Below, one piece after another: positions 36,841-48,601 of a stretch of 64,000 nucleotides of DNA. Below the pieces are notes generated by a model. The model searched no databases and had not been told where the DNA came from. It saw only the letters and a program-made list of their open reading frames with translations. Numbering within the stretch: position 1 is the first letter of the stretch; every line of letters begins with the position of its first letter. Origin of the DNA: Pyronema omphalodes (Eukaryota; Ascomycota; Pezizomycetes; Pezizales; Pyronemataceae); the NCBI GenBank assembly GCA_024516155.1, contig JAJJXM010000003.1:372001-436000 (forward strand), read 5' to 3'. A program made the translations under genes and the position numbers.

Positions 36841-38597
36841 AATCAGCGCGAGAAAAGTTGGAATAATAGCCTCGATACCACTAACCAGATTCTGCAATCC
36901 GTGAATGACAAATCATAACTGATGCAGCGCTATAGTAACCTTGAATATACTTGAATAATTACCTAACGGCGAGAGTTCATAATAGCTTCTCGAAGTTTCT
37001 CCGGATCTACCGTGACCTATCAAAATTCAGGATTGAAAGACTTGGCTTCCTTGAATCATTATGTCTTTGGCGATTTTTCTCCCGGGGCTAGTTCAATTTA
37101 TAGTTCTTTTGTTTTGTTTTTAGAACGCTACTTCTTACTTGGAATTTTATCCATCGCGAGACGCGGCACGAATTCAGGTATTTCCGGATCGTCACTGGTA
37201 AACGGTCAGGTAATGAATTGTCACATCTTACGCCACACCGTTCCCCGTGTAAAATAAAATCCCAAGTAGGGGCGGGTGAGAAGATGGTCTATTTCACCCG
37301 CTTTGGATGCCGGTCGGCTTAAAATTACACTATATCGCGGGAAAAGGCCATCACTATCTCGAGGGGAGGGTATTGGAACTGGCTTAACGGCGCATATGTC
37401 GTTAAATTGAGATTTGCCTACAACATATACAAAATTTGGAAATTAAATCAGATTAACCAAATGAAAAGAAAAATCAAATAAAAAAGAGTCCACTGTTGCT
37501 GTGCCGATGATGATGGCAGTTGATCATGGGTTATATTCCGTGAACCAGCGGTGCCGTGAACATTCATACGTGACGCACTCGATGGGTACTACATTTCCTG
37601 TGCCACTTTTCCTTTTCTGGGTATAATATCAATATTAAAGGTTCCCGTGAAATGTTGCGAATTGGTGCATTTTTCTAGCTGATATCGTTTACCGACCAAG
37701 CTTACCTACTTAAGACATTCCCTTTCCTGTTCCTCACATACACGGCATGGGCTAGCCTTTATCTGGCCTACCATGACGTGCTCTAAATTCATACACGCAT
37801 TTCTAACACTAATGGAAAGCCTCTCCTCATTCTTTCTAACGGGATTTTGTGATGGTCGTCCATCTTAACGGGGAGTTGTAATAAAGTGACCTTGGGGGAA
37901 GCATCACTCTTCGTACTAATGTTATCAACAAAGCTATACAAGATAACCAAACTAAGCTAGCTCTAATCTATATTTAGGCGAGTGTCAAGAGCTATCTCAA
38001 AGTCATCTTAGAATCCTTCATTTTTACGAGTATGGAAATAATTCCACCCATTTCTTTAACTTCGACTTCGTTACTGGAGAACTCTGCAGGAAAAGATTTT
38101 GGGCCAAAATGACACAAAAAGTACTAAGAACACTCTAACGAGGAATTTTCGGAAGAGGTTGCCGGCTTAGAGAAGAGCTTTTGAGAACTTACATTTTCTG
38201 CTTTGGGCATGTACGGTGTGAGCTTTACCATTGTAATGCTATGTTGCTTCCTTCATAAAACTCAATAATATAGCTTTTTACATTAAAGGCGTTTCTTTAA
38301 AAGCTAAAAACAATGAGTATCAACTGTATTTTTCACGTTGAGACGCTAGTGCTCCACATAGAGCTTTAAGGCTTTAGGGCTTTATAGTTACCGGAGCTCG
38401 ACTGTGATGACGTCGGATTACTGTATTTTCCACTGAGCTCATGGAGTTCCCATCCGTGAAGACTTCAGACGGTTAACGCTGCTACTATTTTTAAAGCTAC
38501 CAATTCCGATTGTGACATGTTTTCTCAGCTAGATACTCTCCATCTTTATTTAAAAGCAGTCTCTCTCCCCCATCTATTTTCCCACCACCTTCGACAA

Positions 38598-38615
38598 CCC
38601 CCCCCCCCCCCCCCC
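38598..38615. repeat. poly-C tract (18 C)
   Basis: Eighteen consecutive C in the presumed 5' leader of the 38704 gene. It is the only long C (rather than G) tract on the plus strand. Confidence 0.95.
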
Positions 38616-38703
38616 TAATATTAATATTGAAAAAAGCATTGGGGGGCTCAGAAACAGCGGCGTCTATAACAAGCCTGTTGAATCCGTTCGTCAACCTAAT
38701 CAG

Positions 38704-39368
38704 ATGTTCCTGCCCACTGTCCTCGATGAGTAAGTGTTTGACTCCGTGATGAAGAAATGCCATTAATAATTTATTGTCTACAGCGAGGATAGCCCAATTA
38801 AAGATAAGTACAAAGATAAGTACATCCGTAGAGATGTCAACTTATATAAATATGGCAAGGGGTAAATTCCAGACGTTATAATAATCAGAAGACAGGCCAC
38901 TAACTTATCTACCTCTGAAGGAATCACTCCCAATATCATCCATTGCTAGGCCCTCGGGACCCTGATTACATCGCTGAATTTAACGAGGAGTGTTCGAAAA
39001 TAACCCCCTTTTATGGACCGGAGGCCTTCCACCACGAGAAAGATATTGAAGTGCCAGTATTTGTTCCGGGGAAGGGGCCCTCCGACCGTTTCGTCCCGGT
39101 TCCTCCCGTAAAGTGGACTTGCATCCGCCCCGTTCCCGACATCCACATTCAGAAACTCATCGAAGCCCCCAGAGTCAACTTGTTGCCGCAGGATTTGGCG
39201 GCTCACGCTGGCTTCCGTGAGAAGGTTTTCAGCCGCGTCAATTACGAGAATCACCTCGTCTCCCCTAGGGGCCTTATGACTCCCGCCCGACGCCTGGAGA
39301 ATGAGCGTAACATCTTGCGCCGTGGAATCGGCAGGGACTTTGTTCCCCCCTCTAACAGATATATTTAA
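38704..39368 (+). CDS. unknown protein, 183 aa, three exons
   Basis: Exons 38704-38729, 38784-38861 and 38921-39368 join in frame (184 codons). I chose the start because it is the first ATG after a TATTTAAA-like element (about 38548). The frame is open upstream to 38554 but has no ATG. The protein is charged and Pro-rich, with no signal peptide or membrane segment. Segments such as PVPPVKWTCIRPVPDI and the basic C-terminus RRLENERNILRRGIGRD look structured. I do not recognise the family. In intron 2 the nearest downstream TAG acceptor would break the frame, so the less typical GAAG acceptor at 38920 was chosen, with a CACTAAC branch point just upstream. Confidence 0.7.
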
Positions 39369-39870
39369 TTCTGTTTGGTACAGCTGTTTCCTTGCAAAAT
39401 GTTAGGTAAATATCTATGTAAGAGTAGGTTAACAAATGTTGCTGGAAGAAATAAGCTGTAAGAATTTTATATCCTGTTTTGAACGGATCTGGGTTTGTAT
39501 CTTTGGACGATTGGAAGAAGTTGGGGATTTATGGGATATATAATGATTAATAAAATGATTTGCCATTATAATTGATTAGCATCGGAACAGTGATTAAAGT
39601 TGCCCGTAGAACATTAAAAATCAGTGACATCAAAACAATTAAAATCACGTGCTGTGTGTTTACTCGAGTACCCAGGTCTTGGCACTGAGGTTGCCGCTCT
39701 GACGCGTACCGCTGACCCGCGTGTTTGCGCGCAACTTTCACTTTCGATACCCTCCTCCCGCCGTTCATACCCCACGTCACAGCCGCGCATTCAAAGCCGT
39801 CTTTCGAGCTCATCACAGCTGCAATACTTTCCGCCGAAATTTCAACCGAGAATAAAATCTATAGCGCTCA
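39369..39870. other. spacer
   Basis: No gene recognised. It includes the 3' end of the previous gene and the promoter and possible leader of the next. Confidence 0.5.
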
Positions 39871-40640
39871 ATGTTTGGTATCGAAAAGCCGACAGCTTCA
39901 AATCCTAACAAAACCCCTACTCGTCGCGCACAATTCAAACCTCCACAATCGTCGCTTCTTTCGCTAAGGTGTAATCTTACGGCTCTGAGCTTAAGCTCCC
40001 CGAGTAAATCTATAATGCAAACTTCACAAGCCTCGCAGAATAGCAACACATTACCATCGCCGCCGAGATCACCGCCGCAGTTTTTGGTACCGAAGAGACA
40101 GTTTAAACCAATTCCGACAAAGACGAGTAGCGAAGAACAAAGAAACGCTAGACGGAATTTATTCTTGAAAAAGGTGCAACGTGGACGGGAAGAACAAGCT
40201 TGGAAACAGAGAGGCGGCGAGGACGAGGTGCGTTAGTTTGGTTTTCGTGTAGCGGACAATATGGAATAAAATGACTGACGTTATACACTAGATTATGCGG
40301 ATGATTTTTGTTGCCGAGCATAAGCGGCGGGAAGCGTCGTTGGAGAAGCAAGCGTCGAAAATTTCGACCATTTACGAAGAGGAATCTGAGGAGGCTTTTG
40401 ACGATAGGCCAAATGAGGAGATTCCTGAAGATTTATTTTCGGATGAGTTTCTCATACAGCAAGCTGAGAGTATGTTATAATTCCCATAATTTGTGAATGC
40501 ATCAATGAGCTAATAAACCGCTAGGTCTGGCGTTAGAATCACCATCTAATGAGTTCGATGACTACCTTGGACAGGACGATAAGGAATTGGAGGAATTGCT
40601 AGCTTCAATGGATCTTGGCCTGGATGCGAAGAGGAAGTAA
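39871..40640 (+). CDS. unknown acidic/basic protein, 216 aa (168 aa from the second Met)
   Basis: Exons 39871-40227, 40292-40469 and 40525-40640 close in frame. There are two candidate starts: ATG 39871 and in-frame ATG 40015. Residues 1-100 are Ser/Pro/Lys-rich and probably disordered. A basic, probably helical stretch follows (RRNLFLKKVQRGREEQAW, then MIFVAEHKRREASLEKQA). The C-terminus is strongly acidic and probably helical (EEESEEAF, DDRPNEEIPEDLF, DKELEELLASMDL). There is no signal peptide. I do not recognise the family; the layout is typical of a small nuclear scaffold or adaptor, but that is only a guess. Confidence 0.7.
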
Positions 40641-41565
40641 ACATTGATAGCATTTTTCGTGGCTCGTTGTTTTTGGAGGGCCGATTGTACTAATATTACT
40701 ATTCTGACATGACAGGTTTGATTTCACGGCGTTTATTGCATTCATTTATTTTGCTGGTGTTATTGGCGGGGAACTAACGAGAGGGAACTGTTGGGAGCTT
40801 CGATAGTGGATTAATCGTCATAAAATTTTGACCAAAGCTTTTTGATAGATAGAGTAAATCACGAGAACAAGCATTAAAGGCAAATTGCACGCATGTCCCG
40901 AGTTTGGTGAACTCGCGATGATCTGCGAACTCCCATCAAACCTTATTTTTTTGCCGAGGACAGTGGCTATAATGATGACCCTTGAATCTCGATGGCAATT
41001 TCCAATGAGTACAGGTCAAGTTTCCGGAGATAGGGTTAGACCTCTTTAGTAGTGTCCATTTCAAATCACGCGACCCGAAGCCCAGCCAACTCTAATATGT
41101 ACTTGCCTCCTCGTCTCCCGTAAATCTGGTAAGTTCTAGATACCTCGAGAAGCTTGAACAGCTACCGTAGTCCTCCCACTCCGTACCATGGGGATAGGGA
41201 GCAATTCGCGGCAGACATCTTGAACATAACTTGAAAACGTGCCTTTTTTTTCTCTTACATATCTTTATCAAGAAGCCACTTGAAACAAAAAGAGCTTAAG
41301 TAAAAGATAAATGTATGTCAAGATACTTTACGCGAACTAGACTCATTACCCACTCATACATAAAACTAACTCCAACAGTGGACCCAACCAACCAACCAAC
41401 CAACCGCCACTACCACTGGCACGTCCACCAACGCACTTCACGAGCCTCGCCTACTTCCACTTCCACGTTCAACACCACTACCACGACCACCTCACGCGCG
41501 CAAACCTATCATAACCCCACAACGCAACCCCAATCTCGGAGCTCGCAACCAATACGACCTTCAAG
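40641..41565. other. spacer and UBC9 promoter
   Basis: No gene recognised. The 5' leader of UBC9 is CA/CCAA-rich (CAACCAACC units at 41389-41404, then CCACTACC-type sequence). Confidence 0.5.
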
Positions 41566-42575
41566 ATGTCGCTCTGCGTAAACCGTCTACAAGAAGAACG
41601 GTATGCCCTTTTTTTTCCCCTTCATGCAGCAGCGCGACCCAGCGCAGACAGTCGTCAGCAGCTGCAAGGTTCAGCGGAGAAATCACGAATACGCGATCCT
41701 AACAGAAACTTAAATAGGAAACAATGGCGTAAAGATCATCCATTCGGCTTCTATGCGAAGCCTGCAAAATCACCACAGGGAGGTTTGGATCTTATGAAAT
41801 GGTCTTGTGGTATCCCAGGAAAGGAAAAGACCCAGTGGGAAGGTGGACTTTTTAAGTTGGAGATGACGTTTCCGGAGGGTAAGTTCTTTTTAATGTTTAT
41901 CGCGTCGCAAGTTCGGAGGAAAAAGAAGAAAGAAGAAAGAGGAAGATTGAGATCGGTTGCTAACAGTTGGAAATAGAGTACCCGACCAAGCCTCCTAAGT
42001 GTTAGTTACCCATTCCTATTCCTATTCCTATTCCCATTCAGCGGCGTCGAATTCAAGATACGGAGGATACGGAAGATACGGCAGATACGGAAAAGAAGGA
42101 AAAGAGAGCCGAATGATCAAAATCACGAAAACCACGAAGCTGAATGAATAAAGCCCACCGAGATATTGTTTCAACTAACCTCCATTCCAGGCAAATTCGT
42201 CCCCCCGCTTTTCCACCCGAACGTCTACCCATCAGGCACCGTATGCCTCAGTATCCTAAACGAAGACGAAGCCTGGAAGCCAGCTATTACGATCAAACAG
42301 ATCTTGATAGGAATCCAGGATCTTTTGGATGATCCAAACCCCGACTCACCTGCTCAGGCTGAGGCTTATGGGTTATTCAAGAAGGACAGAGCTGCGTATG
42401 ATAGGAAAATTAAGTTGATTGTTAGGGTAAGTTGTTTTTTATCACTGGAGGTGATGGGTGGTCTTGTCATAGTGGACTTCGTGACTTTGCGATTTTGCGA
42501 GTTCACTAGGCTTCTAATCAGATCCATGGTAAAAGAACAAGGCTGATGGTGTAACAGGAAAACCCGGCTCCATAA
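41566..42575 (+). CDS. ubc9: SUMO-conjugating enzyme UBC9, 157 aa
   Basis: Five exons: 41566-41600, 41718-41878, 41977-42000, 42191-42426 and 42558-42575 (158 codons). The protein begins [20 protein letters not shown] and carries the E2 UBC fold, with [15 protein letters not shown] around active-site Cys92 (Cys93 in human UBC9). [16 protein letters not shown] and PAQAEAY follow. Length equals the family norm (157-158). It accepts SUMO from the E1 heterodimer and transfers it to lysines, mainly in the nucleus, often without an E3. Exon 3 is only 24 nt and exon 5 only 18 nt, encoding the terminal ENPAP. Without exon 5, translation would run into the intron. Intron 3 contains CCTATT and GGATACGGAA tandem repeats. 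Confidence 0.96.
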
Positions 42576-43478
42576 GCAGATAACCATCGGAGTGCAATTT
42601 CTTTGGCCTACGTAAATAAATCGGCGGGCTATGAAATTAGCGAATCTTATGATTTGAATCTAAATTTTTACAAAGATTAGCCATATGTACAGGAAATGTG
42701 CAGGCTTTTTTTTTTCTTTTTTCTATTTTTTTTTTGTTTTGTTTCACAATCAAGATGTTTGAAGCAAGAGGATCTGGTTGAAGACATTTAGGGGAGTTTT
42801 GTTCTGTTTTTTTTTATGGCCATAACTTTTTTTCTTCTTCTCTTTTTTCTTTCTGAGCACCCAAAACCACTGCTTGGGATTTATTTGTCAAAAATGGTTA
42901 TTTTTCCTTTTTTTTCTTTTGCAAAATGCGGCAGGCTATTTATTATGGATTGTTTGTTGAATATCCAAAGTGAATGGCTTTGCTAGCAAATGCAGGTTGT
43001 CCACACGATACTACACCTATGACGCGCCAGAAATCGAAACTCGCAGAGTAAGCGCAGATAAGGTCTTAGGGCCCAATTGGCTGGCTTTGTACGAAGCTCC
43101 AGTTTAAAGGTTGTAGACGTCATCTTTATATGGCTCAAACTGGAACAAAGCCTGACTTTATTTGCTGTAGCACTGAACGCTGGTTCGATTTTTTGTGATA
43201 TTCCGATGGAAAGCCGTATAATATTCGTTTTCTCAACCCATCTCCACGTCATTTCTTCATAATCTGCCTTCTTCAACACGCCATCCCATCCAAACGCATC
43301 ACAAAAGAAAAGCTTCAATTATCGGGCCATTGATCCATATCCGTTGAGTATCGCATAAGACAGCTAATCGTAGCATGATATATCGAACCAAAGAAGGTCT
43401 ATAATTTTTAATTCCACTATACAGTTTCCTTGACCTTTAAAATCCCATTCGGATACCCATTTCTCAAGTGCTCAGTAT
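42576..43478. other. spacer between convergent UBC9 and ATP synthase f genes
   Basis: T-rich stretches (42705-42735, 42808-42850, 42899-42920) fit 3' UTR sequence. A minus-strand 111-codon frame (42983-43318) has no recognisable domain and was not called. Confidence 0.5.
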
Positions 43479-44201
43479 TTAGTGAGCGTTGTTCTTGTGG
43501 TGGCGGAGGTGGAAGTAGTACTGCTGGGCGTAGTTGATGGCGATGAGTCCAGCGAGAAGGTGGATCAAGGCTGTTGAAGGAAAGGTATTAGTATCAGTCG
43601 GCAATCGAGATATATATCCGAGAACTTGGGTCGGAGGGTCGTAGGAGGGAACATACGCATGGCGCTGGGCTTGTCTCCGAAGTAACGGGCCTGGTAGCGT
43701 CCGATGAGACCGGAGGGCTTAGCCTTGGGGGCGGCACCTATATCATTTCACTTTTAGCTGATGTTCTTCTGATGTGTATAATATATATTTCGAAGCCGTG
43801 TATATTTGTCGAGTAATGTCAAAAGTTCAGCACTTCATGGAGACTTCGGCGACTGGACGGATCTTCGACGGACGGGCAGATGGAGACGCGGCACGAATGG
43901 GTGAATGGCATACCGCGGGGAAGCTTGGAGTAGAAGTCGACAATGCGGGTCATGCGGGCGGCATCCTTAGCAGCTCCGATCTATATCGTCATGTATCAAT
44001 TGGGTATGTTCTTCGCATGAACTCGGTGGTGGTGGTGAAGCTTACGGCCTATTCAGCGGGTTAGTGATGCGGGGGTTTTTGGTTTGAAACAGGGTAAGGA
44101 AGAGAGAGAGAGAGAGGTTCGTGTGGATATTGACATACACTGGGCGAGGCCACCTTGGGAGGGATGACGGTGGAGATAGCACGCTTGAACACGAGAGACA
44201 T
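43479..44201 (-). CDS. atp17: ATP synthase subunit f, mitochondrial, 100 aa
   Basis: Four exons: 44201-44139, 43980-43914, 43737-43657 and 43570-43479 (101 codons). The sequence starts MSLVFKRAISTVIPPKV, continues FYSKLPRG and GLIGRYQARYFGDKPSA, then one membrane segment (IHLLAGLIAINYAQQYYF) and the family-typical end HLRHHKNNAH. Length matches yeast Atp17 (101 aa). It is a small subunit of the F0 membrane sector in the inner mitochondrial membrane, needed for complex assembly and dimer stability. Intron 1 contains a (GA)n tract. It is transcribed divergently from NUO-21, with 323 bp between the start codons. Confidence 0.95.
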
Positions 44202-44524
44202 CTTTGGCGAGATTGAATTTTTTTTGGTTGAGATTCGGAGGTGTCGGTCTTCGAGATCTGGGGGGGTGGATGACGGGGGCGGGCGTGCGGGAGTATGGGT
44301 TTAGAGACAGACTTGTTGGAGTGACGGGAAAAGTCGGTGATGAGGCTACCAGGGTAGCCGCTTATCGGTTCTCGGCGTAGAGCATTGGTAGTTATGCTAC
44401 AAACAGTTTATCTGATCATCGTGATTATAATCCTAGCATCCGTCTCTCCACGAACGAACGACGAAGGACATCATCAAGTTCCCGATCACTCGCTCAACCC
44501 CACATCAAACCATCCAAAGCAACA
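44202..44524. promoter_or_regulatory. bidirectional promoter of atp17 and nuo-21
   Basis: The 323 bp between two opposed start codons must hold both promoters and both 5' leaders. The right third has CGAACGAACGACG and CA-rich leader sequence. No canonical TATA is obvious. Both products are OXPHOS subunits, so coordinated expression is plausible. Confidence 0.6.
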
Positions 44525-45408
44525 ATGTTCCGCCCTGCTGCTTTGACCGCGAGATCTGTCGCTCTTAGAGCTTCTTACGCCACCAAGGCTTCCACCTCGG
44601 TCGTTCCCCGCGCTCACAGCAAAGTCGCCGCCCCCTCCGCCGAAGACACCCACGCTCCGGCTCCTGTCGACACTGCCACCAGGTAGATCTCCTACAGTTG
44701 TTGTGCCGGCGAAGCTCCTGGGAGTCCATAGAGCGCATGAAGTCCACGAAGTTTAGCGCAAGAATTGGCGCGAAACTGAAGGAGCCCGGGGAGCCCGGGG
44801 AGCCCGTGGAGGCCGCCGAGTCTGGGAAGATATTCAAGGCTACACCTGCTGACTGCTATAATAGCTGCTACTCCCCCATTCCCAAGCACCCTGTCAACCG
44901 TGAAGAGAACGACACCCTCGATGCCGCAGTAGTATCCGGAGCACCCGTTGAGCTCCAGGCGCGTACAGTCCGCATCTTCAAGCCCTCAAAGCCCGCCACC
45001 CAATCCGGAAACTGGAACGGAAGACACTGGAGAATGGACTGGGATGTCCTCCCCCGTGGTCACAGATGGGAGAACCCTCTTATGGGCTGGCAGTCAAGTG
45101 GAGATTTCATGCAGGGAACTCACCTCAACTTCAAGACCAAGGAGGATGCTATCCACTTTGCTGAGAAGCAGGGTATGTATCCCACTACCGGCAGAGGAAA
45201 GGGAAAGGAAGAAGAGGGGAAGACTGGATAGCAAGGGAGGGATTGTGGAGGAGTAGACCTCCATAGACAGAGATGGGGCTAATATGCTATTCAAATAGGT
45301 TACGAGTGGTTCGTTCAGGAGCCCAACACCCGCCAGTTCAAGGCCAAGTCATACGCTTCCAACTTCGAGCACTCTCCTAAGAAGCTCAAGTTGATCTTCA
45401 CTAAATAA
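44525..45408 (+). CDS. nuo-21: NADH:ubiquinone oxidoreductase 21-kDa subunit (NDUFS4-type), 191 aa
   Basis: Three exons: 44525-44682, 44865-45172 and 45299-45408 (192 codons). Residues 1 to about 35 form a basic mitochondrial presequence ([19 protein letters not shown]). The body shows the ETC complex I subunit domain: [82 protein letters not shown], ending KKLKLIFTK. This accessory subunit stabilises the NADH-oxidising module of complex I in the inner membrane. Intron 1 contains tandem GGAGCCCGG units and a TGCTGAC branch point; skipping it restores the frame exactly. Confidence 0.95.
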
Positions 45409-45865
45409 ATTCAGCAATATTGCGGCTATGAATTTACGGAGATGAAAGGATTACAGCTACGGCTAACAAGGGAGACGCTGATAGAATGTATATAAGCGCT
45501 GGCTTAACAGTGGTTATTGGCTGTGGGAGTGACTATTGTTAAGAATTGGAATTTGGTGATGGGAGACTTTCGTTTTACGCAATCTATTCAGGATTATACC
45601 AATAGCGTTTTTACTCGGAAGTTGCGGTTTTATGAATTCTCTGGGTATGCTGGGATTTGACTGCAATAATGTGTTACAAAATTGAGGATGTGAAATTCTG
45701 AAAATCCGACGTCATGTAATTTCGTGGTCACTATGGATGATTCACTGGAAACATGTGGGAAAATATATGAGTTGGTAAATGTTAGAATGTTTTATCCAAC
45801 AGTTACCATAATACATCATCTAGCTCATCTAAACTGTCTTCTTCGCTGACTCTATTACTCGCCAT
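45409..45865. other. spacer between convergent nuo-21 and uridine kinase genes
   Basis: AT-rich, probably both 3' UTRs; nothing else seen. Confidence 0.5.
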
Positions 45866-47901
45866 CTATGATCCAAAATATCTCTCATCAACCCATCTCC
45901 TCTCAAAAGATTCCTGAATGCGACCCACGACAACCTTAACATTGGGAAACACCCTTGATAACCGCCTCAAACCTCCCATACTCGCCAAATAAGTAACAAA
46001 AACAATATTTTCCTCCGCCACTCCATGGTCCTTCAACACAGTGATCGTCATCAAAGCAGCAGCCCCCGATGCTATCTGGGGATCACATACAACCACGGAA
46101 TGCTGGTGCAAAGTGGGCGGAAGCTTGAGGTAGTGCAATTCCGGCTCTCCCGTGCGGGAATTGGACTGGATTAAGACACGACCGATTTTGGCGTCCGGGA
46201 TGACACGCTTGAGACCGACTTCGAGTGTACCACCGGAACGCAAGATGACAAGGGCATTAACCTATCAGAATCCATATTAACTCATATTTCTCCAAAGCAC
46301 GGGGCTGAAATGTACCTCGCCCTGAAGCCTATATCCGGTATAAGGAATTCCTTGTGGTGTTTGAACTTCCGTCACGTCATGCGCAATATGGTCCATAGCC
46401 TTCTCTACAAGCAGGGTGCTCATCCGATCAAAGTAAAATACGAAATCCTCTCTCGAAGTCTCGCGGTTATGAAGGATAGTGTGCATTCCCTGAAGCTGGG
46501 GCGATTGGGTTAGGATTTTAATGTTGTCCGAGAGGGGAGCGTCGAGATCATCGCGGCCGGCCTTTCTAATGGCTTGGACGTGCTCATCAGATTTCTTTGC
46601 GAGCGCACGCTGGATGTGGCGGACGATCATCTGGATTGCAGTAACATTCTCGATACCACGGGGAACCATAATATCTGGTGTTTATCAGTGTGGTGTTCAT
46701 TTGTTTTCAACGATTAGAGAAGCTTACCGGCATTTTTCTTCTGGGGTTCGACTGCAACTGATTGTCAGTTACGTTTTTAAGTTGCTTTTATGTCAAGTAA
46801 TCTCACCATAAAGCTCGTAGTTTGGCTTAACATAGCTCATCCACTGCTTAATAGCACCATGGACTCTGTACCACATCCGTCAACAGTCGTTCCAACCAAT
46901 CAGAATACCGAAGGCTTACTCTCTTCCACGGTACTTGATATCACGTGCCACTATTTTTCAATCAACATCACTTTCCAAAATCCTTTGCAAAAGAATTCTC
47001 ACATCTGCGTGCCAAGCAAACATCGGCGTCGGTATCGACATAAATCTATGCTTGGTGTCAGCATAGGTCCAGATTCGATACCCGGTATTTTCGGGATCAA
47101 GACCTTCATATCCAACAAGTCCAGCACTCTTTGGTCATGCAAAGCAAAGATTCCCTCAAGGACAAGAACGTGGCACGAGTAAATCGTCGTCGTCTCGGGT
47201 TGGCGCTGGTGCTTCTCAAAAGAGTAAATCTGGGGGGTATTCAGTAGATGAAACGCAAGTATCGATCGCTGGATCTTACCGGAATCTCTGCTTTACGTCT
47301 GCGGTAATCATTAGCTTTTGTCATACCTAGGGTATGAGATAGAGGGTATGGGTAGGGCAAGGTAATGTCCGGGAAGCAAAAACATACCCTTGCTTCAAAT
47401 CCCGGAGCTTTTCCACCAGAGCGTCAAAGTCAATTGCGTTTGGTGCATCGAAGTCGTAGTTGTTCTCAAACTGCAAAATAATCAGTCCATGTTTACTTAG
47501 GAAATTTCCTTCCCCCCTGAGCGGACACGTATAGGACGCTGGTGTAGCAGATGGAGGTGTAGGTTGACCATGGGTAACGCACCGCGAGTTTCGATTGCTC
47601 TGGTGTCAAGGTTTTGTAAAACGAATCCTTTCATAGCTGTTCAGTTTTTTTTCGCCGCATCACGCAACTGCTACGCGATTTGTTATGAATTATACCATAG
47701 AAAGAATGACAACCCATGGTAGGTTCAATGCAGCAACGATCTTGACAGCTAGAGAGGTCTTTCCGGAACCCGAGGAACCTGCAATACCGATGATCTTGGG
47801 TAGGTGTTAGTTCAACAGCAGCAGATCAGGGAAGCTGGAGGAATGCTCACGTGGGTATTCGCCCATGGAGGGCTGTAGTGAACGGGTGCTGGTGGAGGCA
47901 T
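45866..47901 (-). CDS. urk1: uridine/cytidine kinase with C-terminal UPRT domain, 444 aa, 12 exons
   Basis: Exons: 47901-47851, 47794-47696, 47627-47583, 47470-47388, 47298-47280, 47229-47104, 47045-47003, 46950-46920, 46865-46807, 46751-46728, 46674-46316 and 46261-45866. They sum to 445 codons in frame. The kinase half has the P-loop GIAGSSGSGKTS (20-31), ILSMDSFYK, NNYDFDAPNAIDFD, VLVLEGIFALHD and VDTDADVCLARRLARD. The second half is a uracil-phosphoribosyltransferase-like domain (about 230-440): RGIENVTA, FYFDRMSTLLVEKA, ILRSGGTLE, a PRPP-loop relative VVVCDPQIASGAAAL, and VTYLASMGGL. The kinase phosphorylates uridine and cytidine in pyrimidine salvage; UPRT activity of such fusions is often doubtful. 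Exons of 19, 24 and 31 nt are notable. Family identity is firm; single splice borders could shift. Confidence 0.94.
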
Positions 47902-48601
47902 AGCTTCCGTGTGTTCAATGAATCCTCAATTGTCAAGAACTCGGGCACCCAGAAGCTGTGAAAAGATTCGGATAGTCTGACAGCTGGTGGGAAGCTCCGG
48001 ATCGCGAGAGGGAATGAACGCAGACGAAGGAGTGTGTCGTACGTCGGTTTGAGGGACGTCGTCGGTTGGCGAGCTGTCCCCGATCTATCTATGGTACTTG
48101 GAGGGGTACACTAGACGTATCGGTATCGGGGCATGGGGTGCATACACCAGGTTGGATTTCGCAGCACACAATAGGACAAACTAGTACAGATTGGTGATAG
48201 TGCACAGCCTTATGTGATTAATTGGTGCCAAGGCTGTGTCTAAAGAAAAGACTAAGAGCGTAGCTGCCGATTCGTCTACATAAAACAGTTGTAATTCGCC
48301 GCTCTAAAAAATGCTGATTTTTAGAGCTCTTTTGGAGTGAACTCTGTTAAAAACAACCCGATAAATAAATTGAGAAGACCATTGTGATGCCTCTTGTTTT
48401 AATTTAGGGTTTAATATATTACTGTATACAAAGTACTACCAGTCTGACAAACAAAATGTCAATCAATTAACGCACCAAAAGATGAACTCCATGCCTTTAA
48501 ATATTGCTAATACAGAATGCCCACTTTAATGAATAGCTCGCCCCATTTTCTACACCGGATAAAACATACAGAAATAAATTTATTTTTTTATAAATAACGC
48601 C
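47902..48601. other. spacer between urk1 start and nxt1 end
   Basis: Promoter and leader of the uridine kinase gene lie at the left and the AT-rich 3' region of nxt1 at the right (48240-48600). No gene recognised. Confidence 0.5.

Larger units (their letters stand above)
35585..38703. other. 3.1-kb spacer with a repeat island
   Basis: No protein gene recognised. It contains an A/G-rich block (36180-36360, with a run of about 16 A near 36320), the repeat island of 36.13-36.84 kb listed separately, and an 18-C tract at 38598-38615 just before the next gene. The frame at 37012-37257 is featureless. Confidence 0.55.

Noticed and set aside
42983..43318. 111-codon minus-strand frame downstream of UBC9
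   Set aside because: It has no recognisable domain, no neighbouring exon signals and lies in the T-rich 3' region between convergent genes.
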